NCBI RefSeq assembly: GCF_000003815.2
Contig: NC_049988.1
Coordinates: 8,368,617 to 8,432,616 of the forward strand
Direction: 5' to 3'
From: Branchiostoma floridae
Lineage: Eukaryota; Chordata; Leptocardii; Amphioxiformes; Branchiostomatidae
DNA length: 64,000 bases
Below are positions 42,636 to 54,156 of the stretch, one piece after another; position 1 is the stretch's first letter, and each line of letters starts with the position of its first letter. Made by a program: the position numbers and the translations under genes. A model generated the notes under the pieces. That model made no database searches. It was not told the DNA's origin and saw nothing but the letters and a program-made list of their open reading frames with translations.

Positions 42636-42898
42636 ATCTCCAAGCAGATCTTGCGGTGGCATAAGATAGTATGATTATATTCATAAGCAGGAGAAGGAGT
42701 TTAGCCGGCAAAAGGAGTTCATTGGCCTCCGCGAAACACGTTTCTAAAATGATTGCCCCTCCTTGTGAGTTTGACCGGTGCGTTCTGCCACAGATCTTCA
42801 TGGTGGTCAATGAACTCCATTTACTAGTAGTTTTACCAGCTAAACCCCTTCTCAGCTTATGATACTATCTTATGCCACCGCAAGATCTGCTTTGAGAT
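42636..42898. mobile_element. 263-bp foldback element, family II, copy 1
   Basis: The terminal arms of about 37 bases are inverted copies with one difference. The left (42636-42672) starts atctccaagcagatcttgcg; the right (42862-42898) ends aagatctgctttgagat. Imperfect pairing extends inward (gagaaggagtttagccgg against the inverse of agctaaaccccttctc, and ggagttcattg against caatgaactcc). A decayed relative is at 44990-45150. Confidence 0.8.
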
Positions 42899-43099
42899 TA
42901 CAAAATATGGACATGGGCTTCCGTCAAACACAGCAAGCGTTCTCCCAGACCACCGAAGGTCAAGTTCCAGAATTCCACATTCTTGGCACTCCTGCAGATC
43001 ACACTATTTCCCTTCCTTACAACCTGCTGGGATGGGCAGATGACCGGGTCAGCGGGGAAATGGAAGTTCAATGCTCAAAGGTTCAATGCAAGCCTTTTC

Positions 43100-43479
43100 A
43101 GGATTCTAGCTAACATTTTTGACATAACGGGCCACTATGCTATAATTTGTGATCCTTACCTTAGACCTTTGGTCCTCCTGTGCCGTGAGGCACATTGGGC
43201 AGCAAGTACTTGACTAATTTGTGATCACCACACTAAAATGGACCACTATGCTAATTTTTCAACATTTACTTGTTAAACAATGTCAATCAAATATGAAAAA
43301 AGATGCCACTCCAAGCTGACCAAAAATTCCTTCAAATTACATCTGACGGGTACCCTTACAATGCCAACTTTTTACTCTACATTTTCAAAATCTCACCGTG
43401 GAAGGGCCAAGATCCCCCTTCGACGTCACCCCCCAGATTAGTCGCATTGCCACTAAAATCAAATCCTGGCTAGAACCCT
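43100..43479. mobile_element. Terminal-inverted-repeat element, family III copy 2
   Basis: It starts aggattctagctaacattttt and ends cctggctagaaccct, in opposite orientation to 25581-25950. Shared blocks are gacataacgggccactatg, ccacactaaaatggaccact and aaaatctcaccg. A segment at about 43155-43205 (ttggtcctcctgtgccgtgag) has no counterpart in copy 1. Confidence 0.65.
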
Positions 43480-43767
43480 GCTTTTTTTCTACTTCAATGC
43501 CTCGCCCCACATAGAGAAAGGTTTCTTTTCCCAACTTACATGTAGTTCCCTTATAAAAGCCACTATATAAGTTACTTATTGTAAAGCAAATTCATTTATT
43601 ATTGCAGGGACTTCAACATGGTAGAAGGGAAAAGCAGTTTTCATAATGGTTGACAAATCAGTTTCGTAATACAGTTACAATATCAGAATCAGAATGATTT
43701 AGTTGTAAAACATCACAGTCTACATTGTGTAATACTGAAATACATTTTGTACATTACATGTACATGG

Positions 43768-44015
43768 GAGGAGAGTTGATAGTAATTTTTACAAAGTTTC
43801 TACAGCTCAGACTTGGTCTACATTAGCAGAGGCATTTAGTGTTGTTTTACATGATATAGGATTTTAAAATACCAAACAGAATCCTTTGTAGTGAAATGGA
43901 CCATAGCTTTGAGTATCACTGATTCACAAATTTTCACAGACAATTAGGTCCAGGTTCAGGATCCTCTAGACCTGAACCATACCTGGACCTGGATTTGCAG
44001 TACCCACCCCGCCCT
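43768..44015 (+). repeat. Dispersed repeat FC, copy 3
   Basis: It has the same block order as 11735-11992, ending gatcctctagacctgaacc, atacctggacctgga and gtacccacccc. Confidence 0.65.
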
Positions 44016-44989
44016 AACCAAGGTGAATACATAGTATGGTTATGGATTCACCGCCAAAGCTACAAAAACCACCAAGATTTACAGTACTTGTCATCACCTG
44101 AAACCTATTAGCACTCCAATCTCTAAGGACGGCAAAGGGCAGACAGGTAGAATTCAATTCCTCCACCCTCCTCCAATGTCAAGTAAGTTAGGATTTAACT
44201 GGGCCAAGTTTATGGTGGGACTGATACTATTCAATTTTGATGAACAAAAACTGTAAAAAAAAAAAATAACCTACAAATAGTAGGCCAGGCTTTGCTAATG
44301 TAAAGCTCCCCCAAAAGAAACAGAGAATAGAACAACAACACTTGGCAAGTTCTAGATCAGACACTAGCTAAACTTGGCAGCATACTGGCCACTCCCTGGG
44401 TGTTTATATGGGCAGGTCCGACTGTTTTGGTAAGAGACCACAGACATTCAGCTGCCAGGCCTGAGGCAGATTTACAGTTAATGAAATCAGTCAGTCATAA
44501 ATAATCACTTTCCCCTTGAAATCAAATCCCCTGTTAGTAATAGGGGATGGACCAGGCTGGGTTGTTGAATAGAAGGCAGGGCTTGAAATACCCTAGTCTC
44601 TGTTGCAGTCTTTTAACGGGGCTGGGAGTTTGGCCTTACAATTTGCAGATTCGAAATACTTGTCAATTGTAGTTTATAAAAAAAAAAATTGCCTTTTGCC
44701 TTTTTGACATCCCAAAATGAGGTATACATAACTGGCACAACGCTTTATTGAAGATTGTTAACAAAAATACTAAGACCCATCAAGACCAAAATTAAAACTA
44801 AGGGTTGACCAAGCAAGAAAAATCTTAACCAAGCTACATGTAACAATACTCCAATGACTCTTCTTCAAGTTCTTGGTTACCATTAGATAGAGATAGAGAT
44901 CGGGCTGGGGTCTGTTATCCAGGCTAGTTCTTGGTACACTAGTATGTCAGTCTAAACTTAGGCAAAAAATAATCCCCAGGCAGATTTAC

Positions 44990-45150
44990 CAGACTGAGAG
45001 GTTTAAGATACTAGCAAAGCTGGCTAAGGAGTACAGCTGGCCAAAGGGAGTCATCAGCCACTGGTAGCCAAACACACTTCTAGGCCGGCTTCACTCCTCT
45101 GGCAGCTTTTGATACTATCTTATGCTACCATGGGATCTACTTGAACATTA
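44990..45150. mobile_element. Foldback element, family II, decayed copy
   Basis: The right end ttttgatactatcttatgct, then accatgggatct, matches 42855-42890. The left end aagatactagcaaagctggc fits the inner left arm. About 100 bases shorter than copy 1. Confidence 0.5.
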
Positions 45151-45744
45151 GGTAAAAAAGAACCACTGAAAGGGGTTACCTTAAGACAGGACAAGAAGGA
45201 AGTGTCTAGCATGTTGATCATGAATGGGGAGTACATTGTAGTACATTATAAAGGAGGACAAGAAAAACCCATGCAGCTATGCATATCTCTTCTTTAAAAA
45301 AAACGATTTAAAACTCAAGGAGGGGAGGTGGCTAGGTGGCAAAAATATTTTCAAAATCTTTGTTTATACTCACGCTTTCCTGCCTTGCTTCCTGATTGAA
45401 GGCTGAATGAAATGAGCTGTCTCCAAACCCCTCAGGGATAGTTGTACTAACAGAGCTAACACCCTTTAGCCCAGGGCAATTTCAGCCCAGATCAAAACAG
45501 ACAAACAGATGATTAGGGACAAATTAGCAACAGACGATCAAGTGTCCCAAGAGATGAAACCCTCCAAAAAATATGTCCTTATATTCCATACTTGCAAATT
45601 CAACTTATCTTCAAATACATGTATGAGAAACAAAACTGCATGCCTGTTTCCGTAAGGCATCATCAGCAATTTTAATTCCAAGTAATTTTTGGCCAAACCG
45701 CTCTAGTTCCATGTAAAGGATATTATAATTTGGTGCATGACGTA

Positions 45745-47224
45745 TATATGTCACAGGGGAGATTGGAATCTAGGGGGATTCGGAATCCTCCTAGGGGAGA
45801 TTGGAATTCCAATCTCCCCTAGGGGAGATCAGAATTCCAATCTCCCCTAGGGGAATCTGGAATCCTCCTAGGGGAGATTGGAATTCCAATCTCCCCTAGG
45901 GGAGATCAGAATTCTTTTGGTGTTCTACTGGAATTCCAATCTCTCCTAGGAGAATCCAGAATTCTCCTAGGAGAGATTAGAATTCTACCAGGACAATCTT
46001 TGAATCTACCAGGAGTGGATTCAAAGTTTCAAACAATGCAACAAAGGATTTATAATTATTTAAAACACGCTTTGTGACCACGGTTTTATATATTTAAACC
46101 ATTGCTTCCGATTCTCCCCCGACTTACGACACACTGCGCTCATACCGCGCATGGCAAGGAATCGCAAGGAATCGTACGCGCTTTGTGACCAGGGCTTTAC
46201 TTACGCTGTTGATGGTTACTCGATTGTTTGTTTCATCTATCAGCGCCATTCCGTCAGTATAGCAGGGTATACTATGTTATTGACCACTGACTGTTAAGTG
46301 ACACACAAGCCTCGCTCCTGTCGCTCTAGCTGATAGGTTTACCTCCTTCTTGTCTAGCAGCCTATAAGTATGTATGCCTTGGTTTGGCTAGCTCGCCAAT
46401 AGTACAGACGTGCCTCTTTCTTTCTTAGTTAGCGATTGTGATTGTTTTAGCGGTTGTTTTGAATAATTGCGGCCTCGAACGACTCATTCAATCTCAGAGA
46501 GCAGATAATTGAGTAGAAGTGTGCATTGAGTAAAGTTGGAGAAGTGACTCTAGTGTGGTAGTCTTCGGTGAAGTTAACATTCTAGAAGTGACACAAGTAG
46601 GCATCAGTGTACGTAATGAGTCAGTAGGTTTGCATCAATACTAAATAAAATCAATTGTTTATAAAAAAAGTATTGCTGTTTCCTACATGTTAGCATCATT
46701 TAAGATTGAATCAGGGCTTGTCCTAGGACAGATTGAGATCGCAGAATAGAATTGGGAATTCCAATCTGTCCCAGAACAATCCACGATTGCAACAAATAAG
46801 ATGAGCGACTTGACCAGACGGCTGTCACCATAGTTACAATATAGCAGGTGGCACGACAAAAGAACAGTAAAAAATGTGAAGTATTTTACCTAGAATAGCT
46901 TTTCTGATGAATGTAGGCTTTATAATCCCCAAGGTGGAATTGATTAAAAGTGGTGAAATGGTTTAATCTACGTTCCCAAACAAGTTCATCAAAGATTGTT
47001 CTGGTAGAATTCCAATCTCTGCTTAGCTAGGAGAATTCTGGATTCTCCTAGGGGAGATTGGAATTGCAGTAGAATGACAGAAGAATTCCAATGTCCCCTA
47101 GGGGAATTTGGAATGCCCCTAGGGGAGATTGGAAATCTGATCTCCCCTAGGGGAGATTGGAATTCCAATCTCCCCTAGGAGGATTCCAAATCCCCCTGGA
47201 TTCCAATCTCCCCTGTGACATATA
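45745..47224. mobile_element. 1.48-kb non-autonomous element with palindrome-array ends
   Basis: The outer ends are inverted: tatatgtcacagggg at 45745 against cccctgtgacatata at 47210-47224, followed inward by aatc(t/c)agggggat and ggaatcctcctagg on each side. Each end contains an array of ggggagattggaattccaat-type units; a perfect 32-bp palindrome (ctag-gggagattgg-aattcc... to ctag) occurs at 45791-45822, 45868-45899 and 47147-47178. The interior (about 46020-46980) is unique, non-coding and has a TATA-like and an AATAAA signal. A TA target duplication is possible. Confidence 0.8.
46363..46649 (+). other. LTR-like or promoter-like interior of the 45.7-47.2 kb element
   Basis: tataag at 46363-46368 and aataaa at 46644-46649 are about 280 bases apart, in a stretch rich in cgcg and with no open frame. 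This layout resembles a solo LTR or a short transcription unit. I could not define TG...CA ends or a target duplication. Confidence 0.25.
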
Positions 47225-49228
47225 CATTGTACATAATTGGCCCCCAGGAAATGATTAAATGACATCCATACAACACGTAAAACCCATAAAACCCATAAAA
47301 CATAACTCAAGTTCAAGGTTGTCAAACTGTGCAATGGAGGGTCAGGTCATATTGGGGTCACAGTTTTAGGAGGTCACTGGCCATATTTTCTACAATTTAT
47401 ACCGTAATACATTAATCCTAGTTTTTTTTGTAAAACTTTAAAAGCTCCTTGTCCTAATCTAGGACTAGGAGGTTATATGAGCAATAACGTCATTGTCCTA
47501 ATTTTTTAAACTATCATTAAATATCTAGTACACAATCGTTTTAAACAGGTTATCATTAAAGTAAATTCAAGTGCCTAAAAGCTTACATACATGAATTACT
47601 GTTCCAAGTACAAAATATGTACAATTTGACTGAAAGTCAAACATGAAAACAACATATTATAGACAAACACGGCAAAGCAGTGTACTTACAATGTACAGGT
47701 AGCTGTTGTCTGCTACTACAAGTCAGTGCCACAGACTACAACATCACAATGAAACTGTTTCACACCTAGCTGTCATTGACATATTGTGCCTTTCAGAAGT
47801 GTGAATTAAGAAGTGCTATGATGATCTCAGAGGTCGCAGCTATATGCCAGAGGGAAGCCATGAGGAATAGCCCAGTCCAGGTATGTCGGCCAAGTCTTAC
47901 AATACCAATTACATCAGTCATCTGTCAAAGACTAGAAGCTTTCTTCTTGCTATAGATTGGGGATGAAATCTGTTAACTGATTAGATGTGCTACAAAATCA
48001 CCCCCTCTACTGATCTACTGCATCTTCTACACTGAAATGTTGACCCCCCAAAAAAAGATTCTCACATTTTTGTCAACCTGTTAGCATGTATAATTTTAAC
48101 ACAATTAAGCTCGTTTTGTTGTTTTAAGCTAAAATGAATTATGGTAATCATTGCATTTGTGTCAGACTGAGGACATTAAACTTTGAAAGCATGATGCTTT
48201 ATAATAGCCATATTAGGTTTCCATAAATGGAGACTCTTCAGACATTAGATGTTACAAAAAAGATTTAAATACATTAAATTCAAAAAAAAAATTGCAGCCA
48301 AATTGTCATATTTTACAGAAGTACGCATAAAATAAAATGTTTTAAAGTATGGGTGTATGAACTATTCAATAGAAAGAAACCTTGCGTAGTTCGGTGTCAA
48401 TCAATGTGAGAGAGATATCAAAATCAAGCAAGTTTCAAATGTTCAATTGTTAATGGCTATCTTTAATGTTTTAATGTTCTAAGTTTTTAATGTAGAACCT
48501 ACCATTGTGGATGAAAGCTCCCGTAAGGATCATCAATCTTGAAGTGATCATGTCCATAATACTGTCAGCAAATCACAACAATTTGTGCCAAGTCCAAGTC
48601 TGTATGATTCCTGAGTCAGCAAGCAGCAGCCAAACTTTGTTTACTCAAGCACTATGTATCCCACAAAACTTCCAGGGTGGTTTGGTACCTTGGCTACATC
48701 CCATATGGCATGCAGCCTGTCCTGACAACAGCGGGAAGGAATGCAGGGGATCAGGGATGGGGCGCAAATCAATTTACTACCAACCTGGCTCCCTCAAGGA
48801 TACAGACCGAACTTGAGGTGTGGGTTACCTTCACCAAAGCCATTCTAATTTTACGCTGCACAATTACAGTACGTCTGTGCTCCCTCAAAGTGTCTTGGAG
48901 TGAGAAGCACCTTTCTTGAAGGTGATGGAATGTCTTGGAACTGGGAAAGACAATTTGATTTAATGGGTACCATCCTCTGGAGACCCAAATCTAATACAGG
49001 TGTGAAAAATATGATCCTCTGTTTGATAATGTTCTCACTTTCACCACGTTTATGATAATCACCACAAACTTTCAACTAGAAGTTAACTAGAAGTTTGGAG
49101 ATCAGCACAGGGTGACCTTGAAGATGAAAAAAAATGGCTATTAACATGTAGGGGGGCAACGCATGTAGACTTGCACATCATTGGCCAGTTTTCTGTGATA
49201 CAGTGTAGTGTGTTACTGCTATTGGTGG

Positions 49229-49440
49229 TACTGTAAATGCATTTTAGTTTGCGGGGATTTAATTTCGCGGTAGCGGGAAAAGGGACTTTTCGCGGTGGAT
49301 TTAATTTCGCGGTTACACCATAGACTGCAGCCTAATACCACTATAGAAAAATTTTCGCGGTGGATTTAAGTTCGTGGTGAAGTGGCCACCGCGAAAACCG
49401 CGAATATTAATCCACCGCGAATATTTCTGCATTTACAGTA
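49229..49440. mobile_element. MITE family I, copy in reverse orientation
   Basis: tactgtaaatgcattttagtttgcgggg at the left, tatttctgcatttacagta at the right, with many ttcgcggtgg blocks. The central marker is weaker (atagactgcagcctaatacc). 212 bp. Confidence 0.82.
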
Positions 49441-49967
49441 TATCTGTTTTGTTACTTTTGTAGTCAATGACAGAAATTTGTACGCAACAACGGAAAAAAA
49501 AAGAAGAAATTTGGAAGGATTTTTCTGTCAATGGGAATTGGGCTGACAGAGAAAAATCTCTAGCTGGCTGGAGCTTTGGTTCACAATCTGGCAATTCAAA
49601 TCTGAAATAATTCATTTCATTATATCTACAATGTTTGGTAGCAACGACAATTGATATCTCATATACATCATTCCTACCTAAAAGCATCAGCACCACTTGT
49701 AAATTCACACCTCAACTGTAAACTGGAATCGATTAGAGAAGGAACTATGATCTTAATTCACCATTACCCCAGAACCAGTGATGGACAGTCACTGGGCAAT
49801 ACCCAGCATGCTGTAGCAACACACCATTCATCATGACTGACAGATCCAGCAGTACCACATACAGTACTACATGTACAACTACAAATGCACAAGCTTCAAA
49901 TTCCATTTACCTGAGAGGGCCTGCGTGCCCATTTGCAGTAAGACTGTAAGGTAAATAATAGGCAAAT

Positions 49968-49988
49968 CAAGGACGTTATACGTCCTTG
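49968..49988. other. Perfect 9-bp-stem hairpin
   Basis: caaggacgt, loop tat, acgtccttg. It is isolated in unique sequence with no run of T after it. Confidence 0.6.
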
Positions 49989-50839
49989 GGCAAATTATTT
50001 TGATATACTGTCATTCATGGCAAAAGCCACTGAGCCATCTTGTTGATTTGTAGCGAGCGAGACGACCAAATTTTGCATTATTGCTCCTCCAAATTCAGCC
50101 TAATTAGTAGTCTAAGAATATTCTTCAGAATTCAGAATTAAACAAGTGTTATTGGGATCCCCCCATGCAGATCCTCACCTGTGAACAAGCTGTTGAATCT
50201 CCGCTTCCCTGTTGTTGTTGTTATGCCATAATGAGACCTTAACCTTAGGGTGGCTCATTCAAGTAGAAGGATATTAAATTGGTTTGGGGGCAGAATGTAG
50301 TCTACAATCATGGCATTCCGTGTCACTGAAGATAATCTCCACATACTAAACAACCTGCATGTACCTGTCAGATAATCGAACACAACAACAGGACACAGTC
50401 CTTGAAGAAATGGTAGCTGGAAATATTGGGATCACAATATGTAAATCCCTATACAGGTAAACTCGTAAGATTCTGCTGAGAAAAAAATCTCACATTTGTT
50501 CAGCATCCCAAAGTAGCCTTTTTAGCCTGGATGCCAGACTTTTTTGGGGGCCTACACAGGTCAGCTCCTTAGCTTCAAGGCTGACATGGGTTGCCAAAGC
50601 TAGGCTGCGAACAATTACACAAGATGGTCCGTTGTGATGTTCTAGTACAAGGTATGAAAAATCTGACAATAACACTTTACAACATATCCTGGATAACAAA
50701 TAACACATTATGTCGAATCAAATTGGCCAATTCCCAAAGCAATTAAGTTACCAAAAACGAGGATTAGTGGAGGGCAGCTAAAGGTGATTAACACTGAATT
50801 AAAGTAGTTTGCAAGTTTGCCCCTGAAGCCAAGAAGCTG

Positions 50840-50926
50840 TAGCCTGGTTGCCAGATCCCAGCCCGATCTCAAAAATATATATCTACAGATATTTTTGAGA
50901 TCAGACTGGGGTCTGGTAACCAGGCT
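50840..50926. repeat. 87-bp near-perfect foldback
   Basis: Two 39-base arms, inverted, differ at four positions. The left starts tagcctggttgccagatccc and the right ends ggtctggtaaccaggcta; about 9 bases separate them. A one-arm relative (gagatcgggctggggtctg, then ttatccaggcta) is at 44898-44930. Confidence 0.8.
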
Positions 50927-51024
50927 AAAGGAGCTGTTATCCAGACTATTTTTTCAGGCCCAGAATTTTCCATCATCATGGCAATCCCATGCATGTACTT
51001 ATGAGGGTCTGCATGCTCTGTTCC

Positions 51025-51262
51025 GTAAGGCGTAGGCAGGCCTTTTAATTTCCCGTAGTTCGTAGGGAAGCTATTTTATTTCACGTAATTCGTACTGAGG
51101 ATGGAAAATTTACCGTAAAGTGCATTTCACGTAAGGCGTAATCTAGCCCAAAAATTTTACGTAAAACGTAATATAGCCTAAAAATTACCCGTAAATCGTA
51201 GTCTGGCCTCCCAAATTTCGTAAGTCGAAGCGTAGTCTACCGGTAAATTGTAGCCCTCAAAA
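51025..51262 (+). repeat. Degenerate 'cgtaaancgta' minisatellite, block 1
   Basis: Repeats of the type ttacgtaaaacgtaatatagc, with spacing about 28-40 bases: ttcacgtaattcgta, taccgtaaagtgc, cacgtaaggcgtaat, tacgtaaaacgtaat, cccgtaaatcgtagt, cgtaagtcgaagcgtagt. Confidence 0.7.
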
Positions 51263-51900
51263 CAAAGGAAATTGCGTTTCAAAGGATCAAGATTTCAAAA
51301 TTTTGCCGGACCTCCCTTGCGACTATTCGGTCATCGACAATCGACATGGTAAAAATTGTATCGGTGGCCTCGCCCTCAAAAACCTTTTTGCTAATAGAAA
51401 TGTCATTGAAGTTATAAATTAGCTTAGTCTGCCAGCAAAACTTGCCCATCAAAAATAAAATGCAGGAAATATCATTTTAGAGGGTCAAGATTTCAAAATT
51501 TTCATGGTCCTCCCTTGCGCCGCCTCGCGCCTTCGGCGCTCGAAATTCTGAAAATGATGTTGGGGGATGTGACATGTCAAACTCAAACACCTTTTTGCTG
51601 ATAGAAATGTCATTTAACTCAGCTTTATATGATAGCCAGAAAAACATAAGAAATCGCGGTTCAGGGTGTCAGGATTTCACAACTTCCCTTGCGACGCCTC
51701 GCCCCTTCGGCGCTCGGCATGGTAAAAAATCTGTTGGGTGGCTTACACTGAACCCCTGGGAATCTTTAATTAGATATGCCATTTAACTTAGCTTTGTCTA
51801 CCAGCGAAAATTTCCCCTCAAAATGCAGGAAATGGTGTTTCAGAGAGTCAAAATTTCAAAATCTTCCTGGCGGAGCATGCCCCCGCCCTTGCCGAGTGTT
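51262..51900 (+). repeat. 'cggcgctc' repeat family, about four tandem copies
   Basis: The ggaaatnncg(t/g)tttcag core begins at about 51268, 51465, 51650 and 51829 (spacing 179-197). Each is followed by gtcaagatttcaaaatttt, and the first three by cctcccttgcg(a/c)c; units 2 and 3 then have gcctcg and ccttcggcgctcg. Between cores lie ctttttgct(a/g)atagaaatgtcat and gccagcaaaa segments. Confidence 0.75.
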
Positions 51901-51909
51901 GCCAGTCTT

Positions 51910-52026
51910 TCAGAGTTTAGCGTAAACCGTTGCCGGCCTTTCTGAATTTAGCGTAAAGCGTTGCCAGCCTTCGGAATTTAACGTAAAACGTAGTCGACCG
52001 TCCTGAATTTAGCGTAAAGCGTTGTC
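51910..52026 (+). repeat. Degenerate 'cgtaaancgt' minisatellite, block 2
   Basis: tttagcgtaaaccgttgccgg, gcgtaaagcgttgccagcc, acgtaaaacgtagtcgacc and agcgtaaagcgttgtcag, unit about 33-35 bases. It lies on the other side of the four-copy array from block 1. Confidence 0.7.
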
Positions 52027-52105
52027 AGGACCCCCCATGCAGACCCTCACTTATTGTTGGCATGACTTGACCTGATTTTATCTCCTCTTCACAACACATG
52101 CCATT

Positions 52106-53304
52106 TTAGACCCCGTTCACATGGGAAAAAAAGCAAGTGAGTTAAACGAGGAATCCGATTAAAATGACCAATCCAAAGCCATGTGAACAGAACTAATCCG
52201 ATTGGATTGCCCATTTTGGATTGGATTGACTTGGATTGCAATCCACCTCGGGAGGTGGATTCAGCGCGCGCAATCCGATTGGCGCGCAATCCGATTGACC
52301 GGAATCGGCCATGTGAACACAATTGGATTGGATTCGGGCTTGTTTCATGGTTTTTACGTCATACATACGGGTACAGTGGACATTAGATATACAACCATAC
52401 CTACAACATGGCAAAAAAAGTATGATACACGGATTAGAAAAGAAGTTTATGGGCAAGTTTGCTTGCAAAATCATCTTACCGCTATGGTTAACAACCGGAC
52501 GCCGCAAGATTCGCCGGAACATGTGCACCGGTTTTTTCCAAAAATCGGCAGTGTGGCAGAAGACCAACTGGTTAATTTTGGCAATATTGCCCATGAAAAT
52601 AACATGTATGGTTTCGTTTCTCTCCTGTTGTTGGAGCCAATGTCCCAACACCACCAAAAAAGCAAATATTCTACGAGAAAAACAGTCGGAAGCGTGTCTA
52701 AACAGAAATTTCGAGCTTGGGTCACTTCACTGCATGCAAGCATGGGCGAGCAGTTTTTTTAAACGAAACACAGACTTTTATTTCAGATAAATACGTGATG
52801 AAGTCAAATGTTTTGGTAGCAGTTTGCCTTATTTATGCAACTTCTGCAACAGATACATTTTATATAGTTAAATGTAGAGTATAATCACACCGCGCGTAAC
52901 ATTTCCACCCCCAGTCTAATAGACTATCCCAATGACCCCGTATGACCCAAAGGCCGCCACTTTCGTCAGTGTGTGTTGCGGACCATCGACGCGTCAAAAT
53001 CTGACCAAAGCCGGCCGATTTCTCAAGTTATAATCAATTATATCGATGTCGCTACATCCTTCAAAATTATGAGGTAGTCTGGCAACATTTTGGAAAAACT
53101 ACGCGTGCCCGCGCGGTGGTCGTTGGAAACACGACGCGTGCCGCGGTAAAGAGTTTAATCCGATTGTGTGGTCGCGGTCGCAAGTTTGAGTTTAATCCGA
53201 TTGTATAAAACTCATGTGAACACATTTTTTTTAATCCGATAGAAAATTTCAATCAGATTCCTTGTTTAACTAACTTGCAATTTTTTCATGTGAACAGGGT
53301 CTAA
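52106..53304. mobile_element. 1.2-kb non-autonomous DNA element with about 60-bp inverted ends
   Basis: The left starts ttagaccccgttcacatg and continues gcaagtgagttaaacgaggaatc. The right end, inverted, starts ttagaccctgttcacatg and continues gcaagttagttaaacaagga, about 80 percent identical over 60 bases. Subterminal aatccgatt/aatcggatt boxes cluster on both sides (about 52150, 52192, 52271, 52288, 53159, 53195, 53236). The interior has overlapping open frames on both strands (up to 186 codons) with no domain that I recognise. Confidence 0.8.
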
Positions 53305-53639
53305 GTCTGTCACGTACCATGATTTGATCCATGTAGAATTTGGCTGAACATTTCAAACACATTCAAATATATTTATAGCTAAGACAGGGATTTACGTACA
53401 TGTTAGTCCTGATAAAATTTCAGTAGAAAGATTTGATACTGTAAATCGATAAAGCTTTGAAGCAGTTATATGGTGACCATCAAGTTTTGCAGCAAGCAAA
53501 ATCCTAATGCCACAAACACGAGTTCCATCTTCAATTGCTAAATTACAACAGTTATTTTAATTACAATATCACCATAAACTCTTGGTTTTTACAGTGCCAG
53601 GAAATTTAAGTGCCAGTAGCTTGGCAGAAAAGGTGAGCC

Positions 53640-53740
53640 GAACCAGAGGCCAAAAAAAATCCGGAAACACACAGACAGACAGACACACCCAAAACTATAT
53701 CTCCATTTTTCATGGAGACAGTAAAGTTGCATTCAACTTC
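53640..53740 (+). repeat. Repeat-like segment with (acag)n tract
   Basis: aaacacacagacagacagacacacccaaaactatatctccattttcatggag-like sequence; phrases of this form recur at the ends of invertebrate repeats in my memory. There is no second copy in the window. Confidence 0.25.
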
Positions 53741-54156
53741 CACAAGATACATGTACTTGAAAATGCATCATGCTTTACCTCAAATTCTCAATTGAGAATG
53801 ACTGCTTTACTCACAGTGGCTTTTTCTCCAAACACCAGCTACTGTACCACACCTGAGTAACCCTTGGGACAACTCATCTATCAATCAATCAATCAAGTTT
53901 ACAGGAACACTGACAGCCTTGGTAATCCCTTCTTTCATCCTCTTACCAGGTCAACATCTCCTCTTTCCCTAACTCAAAATGACCCAGAGCCATCTCAAAC
54001 CAAAGCTCTTAAATTCCTCTTTAATGGCTGTGCGTCTGGAAGAATTTTACTGGCCTCCAGGCTCTTCCAGTGGTGCAGATGTCTAGAGTGGTCCTCCCCA
54101 AGGCCATGCTGATTTATAGGCTGACCTAGTTCTGACTGGCATGGCTGCCCTCCTGT

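Noticed and set aside
52202-52790. Overlapping frames of 155-186 codons on both strands inside the 1.2-kb element
   Set aside because: Several frames are open at once and none shows transposase motifs that I can name; treated as chance in a stop-poor region.
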